A stretch of 64,000 bases of DNA, taken from assembly GCF_017873965.1 (NCBI RefSeq), contig NZ_JAGGKT010000001.1, positions 310,001-374,000 on the forward strand. Direction: 5' to 3'. The translations under genes were made by a program, and so were the position numbers. This DNA comes from Ammoniphilus resinae (GTDB lineage Bacteria > Bacillota > Bacilli > Aneurinibacillales > RAOX-1). The number at the start of each line of letters is the position of its first letter. The stretch's first letter is position 1. The notes under the pieces are model-generated. The model saw only the letters and a list, made by a program, of their open reading frames with translations. It did not search any database and had not been told where the DNA came from. Shown here piece after piece: positions 36,577-46,144 of this stretch.

Positions 36577-36693
36577 CGCTCCTTTATAATTCCTGTATAT
36601 CTAGTTTTTCCTCTGGGTAACCAACATATACTTTTCCCTTTGAGGAAGAATGATATAATATAGCAGACATCAGGTTGAGGAAGGGGATTCAAG

Positions 36694-39045
36694 TTGAACG
36701 AGCGAATTTTTCGCACTTTGGAATTTGTAAAGGTATTGGAACGATTAAAACAACATACATCTACTTCATTAGGAAGAGAAAAAATAGAGAAACTTCGCCC
36801 TACTTCAAACTTGGAGGAAGCGACTCGGTTACAGAATTTAACCTTTGAAGGATATACAGTCTTGCGGCTAAAGGGAAGTGTTCCTTTTGGCGGAATCCGT
36901 GATATCCGACGTTTTATTAGCAGGGCAAAACTAGGATCCATGTTGGCTGCGGCAGAGCTCCTCGATGTAGCGGGCACGATTTATGGGGGATGGAGACTAC
37001 GTAAATTTCTTGAGGGAATGGGGGAGGAGCAAGAACTTCCTTTGTTGCAAGAGCTTGTCTCAACGATCGAACGCTTGCAAAATGTGGAGGATGAAATTAC
37101 CGCCTGTATTGATGAAAATGCAGTCGTTGTTGATCATGCTTCAGCCGCTTTAGCGCAGATTCGTTCCCAACTTCGTACGGCGGAAGCAAGGATTAAGGAG
37201 AGACTTGAGCAAATTCTTCGTTCCTCTCAGTACCAAAAAATGCTGCAGGAAAATCTTGTTTCAGTCAGAGGGGACCGCTATGTTATACCTGTTAAGCAAG
37301 AGTACCGGCATGTGTTTGGCGGGATGATTCATGATCAATCGGCTTCAGGGGCTACGCTTTTCATCGAACCTGAAGTTGTAGTGCAGGCAAACAATCAATT
37401 GCGTGAACTTCGGATGAAAGAAGAACGTGAAATTGAACGCATTCTAATGCAACTATCTGCGATTGTTGCGGAGCACAATGATCTTCTCATGGATAATGTG
37501 GAAACCTTGTCTGAGTTGGATTTCGTTTTTGCTAAGGCCTCTCATGCACATCAGATTAAAGCGGTTCAACCAAAGCTTAACGACCGTGGCTACATGCGTT
37601 TGCGAAAGGCAAGACATCCATTAATTGCGCCTGAACAGGTTGTCCCGATTGATGTGGAATTAGGCGATCGTTATACCTCATTAATTATCACTGGACCCAA
37701 TACCGGGGGAAAGACAGTTACCTTGAAAACCATCGGATTGCATGCTTTGATGGCAGCCTCTGGTTTGCATATCCCTGCTGAAGAGGATAGTCAAATGGCG
37801 GTATTTTCACACGTTTTTGCTGACATTGGTGATGAACAAAGCATTGAGCAGAATCTAAGTACTTTTTCCGGCCATATGAAAAATATTAACGATATTTTGC
37901 GTCATATGGATGAGAAAAGTCTTATTTTATTCGACGAATTAGGGGCCGGTACGGATCCGACAGAAGGAGCAGCCTTGGCTATTTCGATTCTAGATTTTAT
38001 TTATCGAAAAGGTGCAACGGTTGTTGCTACAACACACTATAGTGAACTAAAGGCATACGCTTATAATTCAGAGAAGGTCCTGAATGCAAGCGTGGAATTT
38101 GATGTGGAGACCTTGCGTCCAACCTATCGTTTATTGATCGGGATACCAGGACGAAGCAATGCTTTTGCGATTGCCAGTCGCTTGGGGTTGCCAGATGTAA
38201 TTATTTCCGAAGCGGGAAAGCTGGTAAGTGTAGAAGACAAGAAAGTGGAGACGATGATTGCCTCCTTGGAAGAGAATACATTGGCCGCTGAGCAGGAAAG
38301 AAATGAAGCGATCCGACTGCGCAAGGAAATGGAACGGCACCGTGAAGAGTTTGAACAGGAAAGACTGCAGTTTATTCAAGACCGGAACAGATTGTTGCAG
38401 AAAACAGAAGAAGATGCTGCGAAGGCTGTAGCTAAAGCTAAACAAGAAGCAGAGGAAATTATTACCGAATTAAGGAAGATGGCACAAGAAGAGCAATATG
38501 GCATTAAGGAGCATCGTTTAATTGAAGCGAAGAAAAGGTTGGAGGAAGCGATTCCTTCCTTTGAGAAAGAAAAAGAGAAGCGGAAGGCAAGAGAAGATGC
38601 AAAGCCAAAGGTAGGAGATGAAGTGAAGGTTCTTTCCCTTGGTCAGAAAGGGGAAATCATCTCTGAACTAGGAAGTGATGAATACCAGGTGCAGATTGGA
38701 ATCCTAAAGATGAATATCAAGGCTGCGGATTTGCAAGTGCTAAAAGCAGCGAAGAAAAAAGAACCGGTGGCTTTTACCAGGGTGAAAATAGCTCGTGATA
38801 CGGTAAGACCAGAGTTGGATTTGCGTGGATTTACAGTTGAGGAGGCGCTTTCTGCAATTGATAAATATCTGGATGATGCGGTGATTTCTAATCTGCATCA
38901 GGTTTCATTAATCCATGGAAAAGGAACCGGAGCACTTCGCATTGGGGTCCATAATTTCTTAAAAAAACATCGCAGTGTCAAGTCTTTTCGAATCGGTGGA
39001 CAGGGCGAAGGCGGATTAGGGGCAACGATCGTTGAATTGAAATAA
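36694..39045 (+). CDS. mutS2: Endonuclease/ribosome-associated MutS2
   Basis: This 783-residue protein is a MutS paralog without the mismatch-recognition domain. The ATPase has Walker A GPNTGGKTVTLKT near 332 and Walker B ILFDELGAGTDPTEGAA near 410. A long coiled coil follows (about 515-640), and the C-terminal Smr domain begins LDLRGFTVEEA near 710 with HGKGTGALR near 740. MutS2 is reported to act on branched DNA and on collided ribosomes. The TTG start follows GGAAGGGGA. It is probably co-transcribed with the DUF350 gene. Confidence 0.95.
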   Translation: MNERIFRTLEFVKVLERLKQHTSTSLGREKIEKLRPTSNLEEATRLQNLTFEGYTVLRLKGSVPFGGIRDIRRFISRAKLGSMLAAAELLDVAGTIYGGWRLRKFLEGMGEEQELPLLQELVSTIERLQNVEDEITACIDENAVVVDHASAALAQIRSQLRTAEARIKERLEQILRSSQYQKMLQENLVSVRGDRYVIPVKQEYRHVFGGMIHDQSASGATLFIEPEVVVQANNQLRELRMKEEREIERILMQLSAIVAEHNDLLMDNVETLSELDFVFAKASHAHQIKAVQPKLNDRGYMRLRKARHPLIAPEQVVPIDVELGDRYTSLIITGPNTGGKTVTLKTIGLHALMAASGLHIPAEEDSQMAVFSHVFADIGDEQSIEQNLSTFSGHMKNINDILRHMDEKSLILFDELGAGTDPTEGAALAISILDFIYRKGATVVATTHYSELKAYAYNSEKVLNASVEFDVETLRPTYRLLIGIPGRSNAFAIASRLGLPDVIISEAGKLVSVEDKKVETMIASLEENTLAAEQERNEAIRLRKEMERHREEFEQERLQFIQDRNRLLQKTEEDAAKAVAKAKQEAEEIITELRKMAQEEQYGIKEHRLIEAKKRLEEAIPSFEKEKEKRKAREDAKPKVGDEVKVLSLGQKGEIISELGSDEYQVQIGILKMNIKAADLQVLKAAKKKEPVAFTRVKIARDTVRPELDLRGFTVEEALSAIDKYLDDAVISNLHQVSLIHGKGTGALRIGVHNFLKKHRSVKSFRIGGQGEGGLGATIVELK

Positions 39046-39080
39046 GGGAGAGGACTACCCACTAAAGAAGGGGGAGGCAT

Positions 39081-39491
39081 ATGGTCTCGGGGTTGTTGAA
39101 AAATCCATATATTTTAATGACAGCTTTCTTTGCAGTTACCATTCTTGCCATTATTATCTTTTTGGCAATTTTTGAATTGGTTACCCGTTACGATGATTGG
39201 GAGCAAATTAAAAGCGGGAATATCTCTGTAGCGATGGCTTTGGGGGGGAAAATATTTGGGATCTGCAATATTTTTCGTCATTCCATTGAGCATCATGATA
39301 CAATCGGACAAGCCCTCGTATGGGGCGGGTTTGGCTTTCTTCTATTGCTGATTGCCTATTTTATCTTTGAATTTATGACTCCCAAGTTTAAAGTAGATGA
39401 AGAAATTGAGAACAATAATAAAGCGGTTGGTTTGCTCTCCATGACTATTTCCATCGGTCTTTCTTATGTGATTGGTGCCAGTATAGTATAA
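39081..39491 (+). CDS. DUF350 membrane protein (YshE-like)
   Basis: This 136-residue protein has four predicted membrane helices (about 10-32, 45-65, 72-95 and 113-134) in the duplicated DUF350 pattern, with EQIKSGNISVAMALGGKIFGI between helices 1 and 2. Position after mutS2 matches Bacillus subtilis yshE. Function unknown. AAGGGGGAGG lies before the ATG. Confidence 0.87.
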   Translation: MVSGLLKNPYILMTAFFAVTILAIIIFLAIFELVTRYDDWEQIKSGNISVAMALGGKIFGICNIFRHSIEHHDTIGQALVWGGFGFLLLLIAYFIFEFMTPKFKVDEEIENNNKAVGLLSMTISIGLSYVIGASIV

Positions 39492-39585
39492 ATTTTTATC
39501 TTGTGGAAATTTTTCTGTGTTTACAAAGTAACCTAGAAATCGGTAATATGTATGTAACAACCTAATTGTTGGGTTGGGAGTATTG

Positions 39586-39615
39586 GCGGTCACGATAGTG
39601 ACCGCTCTTTTTTTA
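39586..39615. terminator. Terminator after the DUF350 gene
   Basis: GCGGTCAC-GATA-GTGACCGC followed by a T run. Confidence 0.88.
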
Positions 39616-39628
39616 GGTTTCTACATAA

Positions 39629-39715
39629 TTATGATGCGAAGACCCAATACAACATCCCGCCACCTATAAAAATTAAAGCGAAAATCCCAAGAATAATTGC
39701 AAGTCTTAATAACAT
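39629..39715 (-). CDS. Tiny membrane peptide, 28 residues, unknown
   Basis: A frame from ATG 39715 to TAA 39629 begins MLLRLAIILGIFALIFIGGG and ends MLYWVFAS, one complete hydrophobic helix with a positive N-terminus. GGAGG lies 7 bases before the start, and a promoter with TATAAT is further upstream (39745-39773). The terminator of the DUF350 gene lies downstream. It resembles in size the small single-helix subunits or regulators of membrane complexes, but I recognise no family. The good ribosome site and promoter make chance unlikely. Confidence 0.68.
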   Translation of the reverse strand: MLLRLAIILGIFALIFIGGGMLYWVFAS

Positions 39716-39744
39716 TGGTTTTCCTCCATTGATCAATTACTAAA

Positions 39745-39773
39745 ATTATAATCAACTTTTTGGTGAAAACCAA
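39745..39773 (-). promoter_or_regulatory. Promoter for the 28-residue membrane peptide
   Basis: Minus strand TTGGTT (39773-39768), a 17-base spacer, TATAAT (39750-39745), about 30 bases before the start codon. Confidence 0.65.
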
Positions 39774-39910
39774 GGATGGACCGTTCGGCTCATTTTTTGT
39801 CGATTTCTCATGTAATTTGCTAGATTATGAAACATTTACTTAGCATTTTACGTCTAATAGTATTGATCCATTAAAAGAGAGAAATAGTTTACATTGAGGG
39901 AGAGGAGTAC

Positions 39911-42151
39911 ATGCAACAAGTGAAGTCAAACTTTCAGAAAGCAACCGTTTTTTTACTGGCGTTCGTGATGGTTTTTACTACGGGTCTTAGCGCTCAGGCA
40001 GCTGGGGCGAATTCCTTGCAGTTGAAGGAAGAAAAAAAGTTGGCACATGGTGCTGTCTACAAAGTATTTTCAAAATTAATAGATGAGAAGCAGATTCAAG
40101 TCAACGTGGTAGAAGTAGATTTGAAGAATCCATCTGTACAAATTGCTCCTATCTTTGGTGATTCTGGGCAAATTGGAAGCAGGGCCAAGGTAACGACGAT
40201 GGCTAATCAGAATCAGGCTGTTGCAGCGATTAATTCCAGCTTTTTTAGAATGAACAACGAAGGTGGAACATTAGGGATGCTTGTTAAGGATGGCAAGCTA
40301 TTGTCCAATGCAGCGGAAGTTCCTGGGTGGAATACGTTTGCACTTCTGAAGGATGGACAAGCAACCGTTCTTCCAGATATCCTGTTTAACGGACAGATTA
40401 TTGCTCCTAATGGGGATCCATTTCCGATTAAGGGAATGAACAAAACAGAATATTTCCCGCCTGATTCCCCAGCAAGCAATTATTCCGGTTCCCTTCATCT
40501 TTTTACAAAAGAATGGGGTTCACTTAGTCGTGGGACTCCAACCGGGTATCGCGATGTAGTCGAAATGGAAGTAACAGATGGACTCGTTTCGGATATTCGA
40601 ATCAATGAAGGAGCCCAGCCTATTCCCGAAAATGGGTATGTACTTTTGGCACATGGCAAGGCGTCACAGTTTATTCTGGATCATTTTGGTTTAGGAGATT
40701 CAGTAGAAATAGAATACGGCTATTCGCCTGAAGCCTATGAGATTGAAGAAGCGATTGGAGTAAACTTTTTGCTTGTTACAGATGGCAAACCTATTGCCGA
40801 ATTTCCAACAGACTCCGCGCTGTTAGGGAAAAATGCTCGCTCTGCAATTGGAATTAATAGAAATGGAACAACCCTTTATTTAATAGCTATTGAGAAAACC
40901 GAGGCGCAACCGGGTGTGACGCTGCAGCAATTGGCTGATATCTTAATTGAATTAGGTGCTTATACGGGTGTGAATCTGGATGGAGGTGGATCAACCTCCC
41001 TTGCTGTTCAGAAACCAGGTGATCTAGGGGTGACGCGCGTAAATGGTCCTGCTTTTGAACGAAGTGTCGCCGATGCATTGGCTGTATTTAACGTAGCCCC
41101 TAAGGCTGAACCAATGGAGTTGATGATCCAGGGACCACAGAAGGTTTTAGTGGATTCGGAGGCTGTATATACATTTAAGGGATATGATAAAAACTATCAT
41201 TCTCTTGACCCGCAAAAGGTATCTTGGAAGATTCCTGAAGAATTTGCTACCCTTGTGAACAATCAGGTGAAATGGATCAAAGGGGGAGACACCCAGATTA
41301 CCGCCTCGATCGATGGGAAGTCTGTAAGCTTGCCTGTTTCCGTAGTTGGAAAGGAACAAATTGAGAAGCTAGAGATTGTTCCAGAAGTGATTGAAGTGGC
41401 TCCACTTCAGCAACAAAATTTAGAAATAAAGATTGTTCTTAAAGATGGCTCGACTATTGTTCCAACTTCATCTCAAGTAACATGGGAAGTAGAACAAGCG
41501 GAAATGGGTCAGATTAAAAATAATCAGTTTGTCGCTGGTGATAAGACAGGAAGTACTTTCTTAACCGCGAAGGTGGCAGGCGTGAGTGCTGAAATTGAAG
41601 TCAAAGTGGGCTACTTTGATGATATAGATGGCCACTGGGCACAGAAAAACATTGAACAAATGGCCGTCAAAGGGTATGCAAAAGGTTTGCAGCCAAGAAT
41701 TTTTGGGCCAAACGAATCCCTGACACGCGCTGATTTCATTGTCTTTCTCTCAAGGATTCAGGGGTGGCAATTAGGTGATGAAGAAAAGGCCGTTACATTT
41801 ACCGAAGAGATGCCGAAATATGCCCTCCCTGCCCTGCAATATGCTAAGTATCACGAGATTATGATGGGTGATGAAAAAGGTTTGATGAATCCCGGACAAT
41901 CGATCAGCCGGATGGAGGTTTCCGTCATTCTTGCCAGACTTCTTGAGCAGGAATCTTTTGACGGGGATACTGCAAGTTTAGAGGGGCTTTACAAAGATGC
42001 AAATGAGATACCAGAATGGGCACAGTCTGCTGTTCTTTTATTATCGGAAAAGAAGATCTTTGGGGGAGCCAATCAACAATTCTATCCTCGTAAAGACATT
42101 ACTCGTGCGGAAATGGCAACCGTCCTATTGAGAGCTTTTGTCCGGCATTAA
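39911..42151 (+). CDS. Secreted SLH protein with phosphodiester glycosidase domain
   Basis: This 746-residue protein has a signal peptide (about 1-31, cut after AQA). It is followed by a NAGPA-type phosphodiester glycosidase domain (about 90-400; AAINSSFFRMNNEGG and NLDGGGSTSLAVQ are its marks), bacterial Ig-like segments (about 405-565) and three C-terminal S-layer homology repeats (about 570-746). The first repeat begins FDDIDGHWAQKNIEQM and the third ends ITRAEMATVLLRAF; the second is degenerate. SLH repeats bind pyruvylated secondary cell-wall polymer, and csaB is three genes downstream. The glycosidase domain could trim a surface glycopolymer; that is inferred. Confidence 0.9.
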   Translation: MQQVKSNFQKATVFLLAFVMVFTTGLSAQAAGANSLQLKEEKKLAHGAVYKVFSKLIDEKQIQVNVVEVDLKNPSVQIAPIFGDSGQIGSRAKVTTMANQNQAVAAINSSFFRMNNEGGTLGMLVKDGKLLSNAAEVPGWNTFALLKDGQATVLPDILFNGQIIAPNGDPFPIKGMNKTEYFPPDSPASNYSGSLHLFTKEWGSLSRGTPTGYRDVVEMEVTDGLVSDIRINEGAQPIPENGYVLLAHGKASQFILDHFGLGDSVEIEYGYSPEAYEIEEAIGVNFLLVTDGKPIAEFPTDSALLGKNARSAIGINRNGTTLYLIAIEKTEAQPGVTLQQLADILIELGAYTGVNLDGGGSTSLAVQKPGDLGVTRVNGPAFERSVADALAVFNVAPKAEPMELMIQGPQKVLVDSEAVYTFKGYDKNYHSLDPQKVSWKIPEEFATLVNNQVKWIKGGDTQITASIDGKSVSLPVSVVGKEQIEKLEIVPEVIEVAPLQQQNLEIKIVLKDGSTIVPTSSQVTWEVEQAEMGQIKNNQFVAGDKTGSTFLTAKVAGVSAEIEVKVGYFDDIDGHWAQKNIEQMAVKGYAKGLQPRIFGPNESLTRADFIVFLSRIQGWQLGDEEKAVTFTEEMPKYALPALQYAKYHEIMMGDEKGLMNPGQSISRMEVSVILARLLEQESFDGDTASLEGLYKDANEIPEWAQSAVLLLSEKKIFGGANQQFYPRKDITRAEMATVLLRAFVRH

Positions 42152-42271
42152 CGGGCATTAAGACCCCCCACTTCTTTTCAAATGAAATAGGAGAAGTGGG
42201 GGATAACTGCCCGTAAATGCCCGATAAGTGCAACTAACCATTAGAGGGGGGACGAGGCCCCCTTCTAATGG
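42152..42271. repeat. Nested hairpins after the SLH gene
   Basis: CCCCCACTTCT (42165-42175) pairs perfectly with AGAAGTGGGGG (42192-42202), inside an outer CGGGCA/TGCCCG pair (42152 and 42208 or 42218). A second hairpin, CCATTAGA plus a G run, pairs with a C run plus TTCTAATGG (42238-42271). They probably terminate the SLH transcript, but two strong structures in a row are more than needed. Confidence 0.7.
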
Positions 42272-42311
42272 AAGTTTTCTTTATCAAAGAATAATGTAAA
42301 GGAAAAGATCA

Positions 42312-44204
42312 ATGCTGAAAAAATGGTACATTTGGCTCTTTGGAGCCGTTCTGCTTATTCCTGTTATCCTTTATGGAACTTGGAAAACATACGAGTGGAT
42401 CTTGTTGGAGCGGCTCCGCAGCATAGACATTCAGGTCGCTCCTTATAGTAAGGAAATAACTAGTCAGAATTATGACGTCATCGTCGTGGGGGGCGAGCCT
42501 GAAGGGGTTGCAGCAGCTGTTTCAGCAGCAAGGAATGGTGCAAAAACGCTTTTAGTTGAACATCGAGAGGGGTTAGGCGGATTATTAACCTTCGGGATGT
42601 TGAATTTCCTGGATATCGATCATGAGATGCGAGGAGAGGTGGCAAATGCCGGGATCTTCAAAGAATGGCATCGGATGGTTGGGGGAAGGGTAACCTTCGA
42701 CATCGAAACCGCAAAAAAGGCCTTTCTTAAACTGGTCCAGAACGAACCTAATCTTTCCCTGCTGCTGGGTACGGAGCTAACCAAACCGATCCTTGAGGGC
42801 AAGAGAATCATTGGGGTGGAAGTACAGGGGGAATCGGGTAAGCAAACCTACTATGCCAATCGTTTCATCGACTCTACCCAAAACGCTGACCTCGCTGCTC
42901 TAGCAGGTGTACCGTATTTTATTGGAAATCAGGACATTGGAGTTTCCCAAAAGATGTCTACTACCCTAATGATTCACTTGAAAGGAGTAGATTGGGATAA
43001 AGTGCTGGCAACGGCATACACCCATAAATTTGGTCCGGCTAAAGCGAATGTAACTGCTGCGTGGGGGTTTGGGGGACTACTCACTGCTTATAAACCGAGC
43101 CAGCCAGATGTTCGATTGCGCGGTTTTAATATGGTTCGTTCTAGCGATAACATGATCTATATTAATGCCTTGCAAATTTTTGGGATAGACGGCTTAGATT
43201 CTGACTCCTTGGAAAAAGCCAAAGAAAAAGGACGAAAGGAAACGGAACATATAGTACAATTCCTAAGAAAGGAATTTCCTGGGTTTGAAAACGCGCAGAT
43301 TGCCTCCTTCCCTACGGAGTTGTATGTAAGGGAAACCAGGCATGTGTTAGCGGAATATCAACTCCCCATATCAGATGTATGGGAAAATAGGGATCACCCA
43401 GACCGAATCGGCTTTGGCTCCTATCCTGTGGATATTCAGGCGACTTCAACACAAAACACAGGTTATGTCCTGACAGACCCGATTCAATATGCTATTCCTT
43501 TTCGTTCCCTGGTTCCGCTTGAGATTGATCAATTATTAGTGGCAAGTAAGGCAGCTGGATATTCTTCTCTAGCGGCGGGAAGTGCACGGGTGGTTCCGAC
43601 AGGGATGACAGTAGCAGAGGCAGCTGGAGTTGCTGCAGTTTTATCCATCCGAAACAACGTGGATTTTCGAGAAATGACAAAAAGTAAAGAAATGATTTCC
43701 AATCTCCAGGAAATACTAACCAAACAGGGGGCTTTACTTTACGCCTATGAATTGGAATATCCATATCAAGGGGAATGGTTTTATCCCGATATTCGCGAAC
43801 TCTTAACCTATGGTCTAATCTCGGGTGGATATAAAAATGAGTTCCCTGTCGATAGCCCAATGAAAGAGATGGCCCTCGTCAATTTATTGATGAACGGTAT
43901 CGAGCGTAAGAATGCAGACCTTTATGTCAAACTGAAGGAACGGCTTACGCAAGTTCGCTATCTTGTAACGGAAGGGCAGGAAATAAAAAGGGATCAGGCG
44001 GCTCGGTTTATCGAATATATGGTTTCCGGGACGAAGTCAAAAGACCCTTGGGCATGGGTAACGAAACGGAACCTTGTTGAGCCTCACTTGACATCAAGCT
44101 TGGTCGAAAATCGGGTGCTGACAACAGCGGAATGCTATTCCCTTGTTGCTGGGATTATGCAGAAATTAGATGTAATCGAGAAAATGGAAGGTCGTTCAAA
44201 ATGA
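42312..44204 (+). CDS. Membrane-anchored FAD-dependent oxidoreductase
   Basis: This 630-residue protein has an N-terminal helix (about residues 6-28) preceded by KK. An FAD-binding Rossmann motif follows, VIVVGGEPEGVAAAVSAARNGAKTLLVE near 56, continuing LGGLLTFGMLNFLD, typical of the FAD_oxidored (pfam12831) group. The C-terminal part after about 495 is helical and resembles an SLH-like or scaffold segment without clear motifs. With positive residues before the helix, the flavin domain may face outward, which would be unusual. Its stop overlaps the next gene by 4 bases. Substrate unknown. Confidence 0.82.
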   Translation: MLKKWYIWLFGAVLLIPVILYGTWKTYEWILLERLRSIDIQVAPYSKEITSQNYDVIVVGGEPEGVAAAVSAARNGAKTLLVEHREGLGGLLTFGMLNFLDIDHEMRGEVANAGIFKEWHRMVGGRVTFDIETAKKAFLKLVQNEPNLSLLLGTELTKPILEGKRIIGVEVQGESGKQTYYANRFIDSTQNADLAALAGVPYFIGNQDIGVSQKMSTTLMIHLKGVDWDKVLATAYTHKFGPAKANVTAAWGFGGLLTAYKPSQPDVRLRGFNMVRSSDNMIYINALQIFGIDGLDSDSLEKAKEKGRKETEHIVQFLRKEFPGFENAQIASFPTELYVRETRHVLAEYQLPISDVWENRDHPDRIGFGSYPVDIQATSTQNTGYVLTDPIQYAIPFRSLVPLEIDQLLVASKAAGYSSLAAGSARVVPTGMTVAEAAGVAAVLSIRNNVDFREMTKSKEMISNLQEILTKQGALLYAYELEYPYQGEWFYPDIRELLTYGLISGGYKNEFPVDSPMKEMALVNLLMNGIERKNADLYVKLKERLTQVRYLVTEGQEIKRDQAARFIEYMVSGTKSKDPWAWVTKRNLVEPHLTSSLVENRVLTTAECYSLVAGIMQKLDVIEKMEGRSK

Positions 44205-46144
44205 TAAGAAAAATGCTCTGGGTCATTATGGCCCTTTCTTTACTTTCTTCAATTCCGTTGATCGCGGATCGGTTTCATGCTGAAACCTCCACAAAGGCAG
44301 TTGAATCCGTCGTAGAAGATGCGGAAATATTAAAGCTGACCTCAAAGGTCTACAATACTTTTACAGAAGATGAAGTCCTGCAAAAACTAAAGGATAACGG
44401 TGTTACTTCGATTGCCCTTTATGAATTAACCTTGCAGGATTTGACGAGGCGTGGAATTGTAAATACATATAGTACATCAGATCAGTTCCTGCGAACGATG
44501 GCACCGTCTCTACCTCAGCAGCAATCGATCGTTTTGTTCCGTTCGGACCTAAGCCCGGAGGAAAAATTGAATTACCAAACGATGATGAAACAAGCCTTTC
44601 AGGGGGCGAGGGACTACAAATGGAACAATCAAGAAGCACTTCTCATTCCGCATCCACTGGTTGAAATCGAACGGATTTTTCTCGGCATCGATTTCAACAG
44701 GGTGAAGAAGTACCAAGATCGTGGCTTTCATATTGTGGCGAGAATCAACTCAGATCGCTATTGGAATGAAAATTTTTTGGCCTGGCAATTTAATAAATTA
44801 GGCACACATGGTGTCAAAAAAATGATCTTTGAAGGAAAAGGGGTTCTTGGATTTCCGGTCCCGGAGAATATGGAACAAACCGCTGCTTGGATGAGAAAAT
44901 ATGGAATGTCCTTTGGACTTGTTGATTTTTACGAGCAGCAAGGTTATAAAACATTGGGTAAACTAAATGATCTGCACACTTTTCGAGTATTAAGTATTTC
45001 AGATCAAAAAATGGCCTCCACCTCGACAGGGGAAGTGGCAGATATGTTTTCCCTCGGGATTCAGGAGCGTAATGTACGAATGGCCTACCTCCATATGCCA
45101 ATATGGAATAGTGACCAGATCCCTTCCACTGTTCTCCTGGGAAAAACATTGGATGCAATAAAAAACATAAACCAGGATATTTCTGCACATGGTTATGTTT
45201 TTAAAGAAACAAAGCCTTTTTTCAATCCGCAAATTGCGGAAAGAGGCTGGTATAATCTTGTCCTAATTATAGGTTTGCTTTCTTTAACCAGTTTGGCCTT
45301 GGCCAAGTTTCATCGTATTTTTCTATACTTGCCGATTCCTTTTGGACTCATCTTATATGCAGGTGCGCAATTATTGCATCAGGAAATTCTGCTCTTTCAA
45401 TTTTTTGCTCTATTGGGAGCGATCATGGCCCCGGTTCTTTCAACCATCTTGGTTGTGGACTACGCCAGCCGATTTGCTTGGAAACCCTGGCTTGCTTCCT
45501 TGCTAAGCTTTGTTGTGGCAAGTGTGATCAGTTTGTATGGCGCTGTCACTGTCGTTTCACTGCTTAACAACTTGGTGTTCATTCAATATTTAGAGCAATT
45601 TAGAGGTGTTAAGCTTTTATATTTTGCTCCGATTGTGCTGATATTCCTATACTGTTTCAGAAGTTGGATCAATCTGAAAAACTTGTGGGAATTACCGATT
45701 TATATTCTGAACAGGCCTTTATATGTTAAGCATCTTGTACTTGCGGGCATTGCACTTGCGGCAATCGGGTATTTTCTTTCCCGTTCAGGGAATGCGGCCA
45801 CGACTTTGCCCTTTGAATTGGAGTTTCGCCAGTGGCTTGACGATGTCATGGGGGTCCGCCCGAGGACAAAGGAAATTTTCCTTGGACATCCGTTCTTCCT
45901 ATTAGCTACTTATATGATGTTTAAATATAAAAAAGGAAAATGGCTGTTCATTTTGGGTGTCATCGGTCAGATGTCTATGGTCAGTACTTTTACACATATT
46001 CATACACCGCTTCTCATTTCAATCGTTCGTACTTTCAACGGTATGCTTGTTGGGGCGATTGTTGGAGTGATCCTAATTTTAATTGTGGAGTGGATTGGTC
46101 GATTCCTTAGAAAAAGGGAGAGAATAGTGACACATGTCGATTAA
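44201..46144 (+). CDS. DUF5693 multi-pass membrane protein
   Basis: This 647-residue protein has an N-terminal signal-anchor helix (about 5-22), an extracytoplasmic domain of about 340 residues, and about eight membrane helices from residue 350 to the end. The start ATG at 44201 overlaps the preceding stop (ATGA), and GGAAGG is upstream; a 23-codon in-frame extension lies inside the previous gene. This family is commonly found beside csaB in S-layer-bearing Bacillales, so a role in export or modification of the wall polymer is plausible but unproven. Confidence 0.8.
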   Translation: MIRKMLWVIMALSLLSSIPLIADRFHAETSTKAVESVVEDAEILKLTSKVYNTFTEDEVLQKLKDNGVTSIALYELTLQDLTRRGIVNTYSTSDQFLRTMAPSLPQQQSIVLFRSDLSPEEKLNYQTMMKQAFQGARDYKWNNQEALLIPHPLVEIERIFLGIDFNRVKKYQDRGFHIVARINSDRYWNENFLAWQFNKLGTHGVKKMIFEGKGVLGFPVPENMEQTAAWMRKYGMSFGLVDFYEQQGYKTLGKLNDLHTFRVLSISDQKMASTSTGEVADMFSLGIQERNVRMAYLHMPIWNSDQIPSTVLLGKTLDAIKNINQDISAHGYVFKETKPFFNPQIAERGWYNLVLIIGLLSLTSLALAKFHRIFLYLPIPFGLILYAGAQLLHQEILLFQFFALLGAIMAPVLSTILVVDYASRFAWKPWLASLLSFVVASVISLYGAVTVVSLLNNLVFIQYLEQFRGVKLLYFAPIVLIFLYCFRSWINLKNLWELPIYILNRPLYVKHLVLAGIALAAIGYFLSRSGNAATTLPFELEFRQWLDDVMGVRPRTKEIFLGHPFFLLATYMMFKYKKGKWLFILGVIGQMSMVSTFTHIHTPLLISIVRTFNGMLVGAIVGVILILIVEWIGRFLRKRERIVTHVD

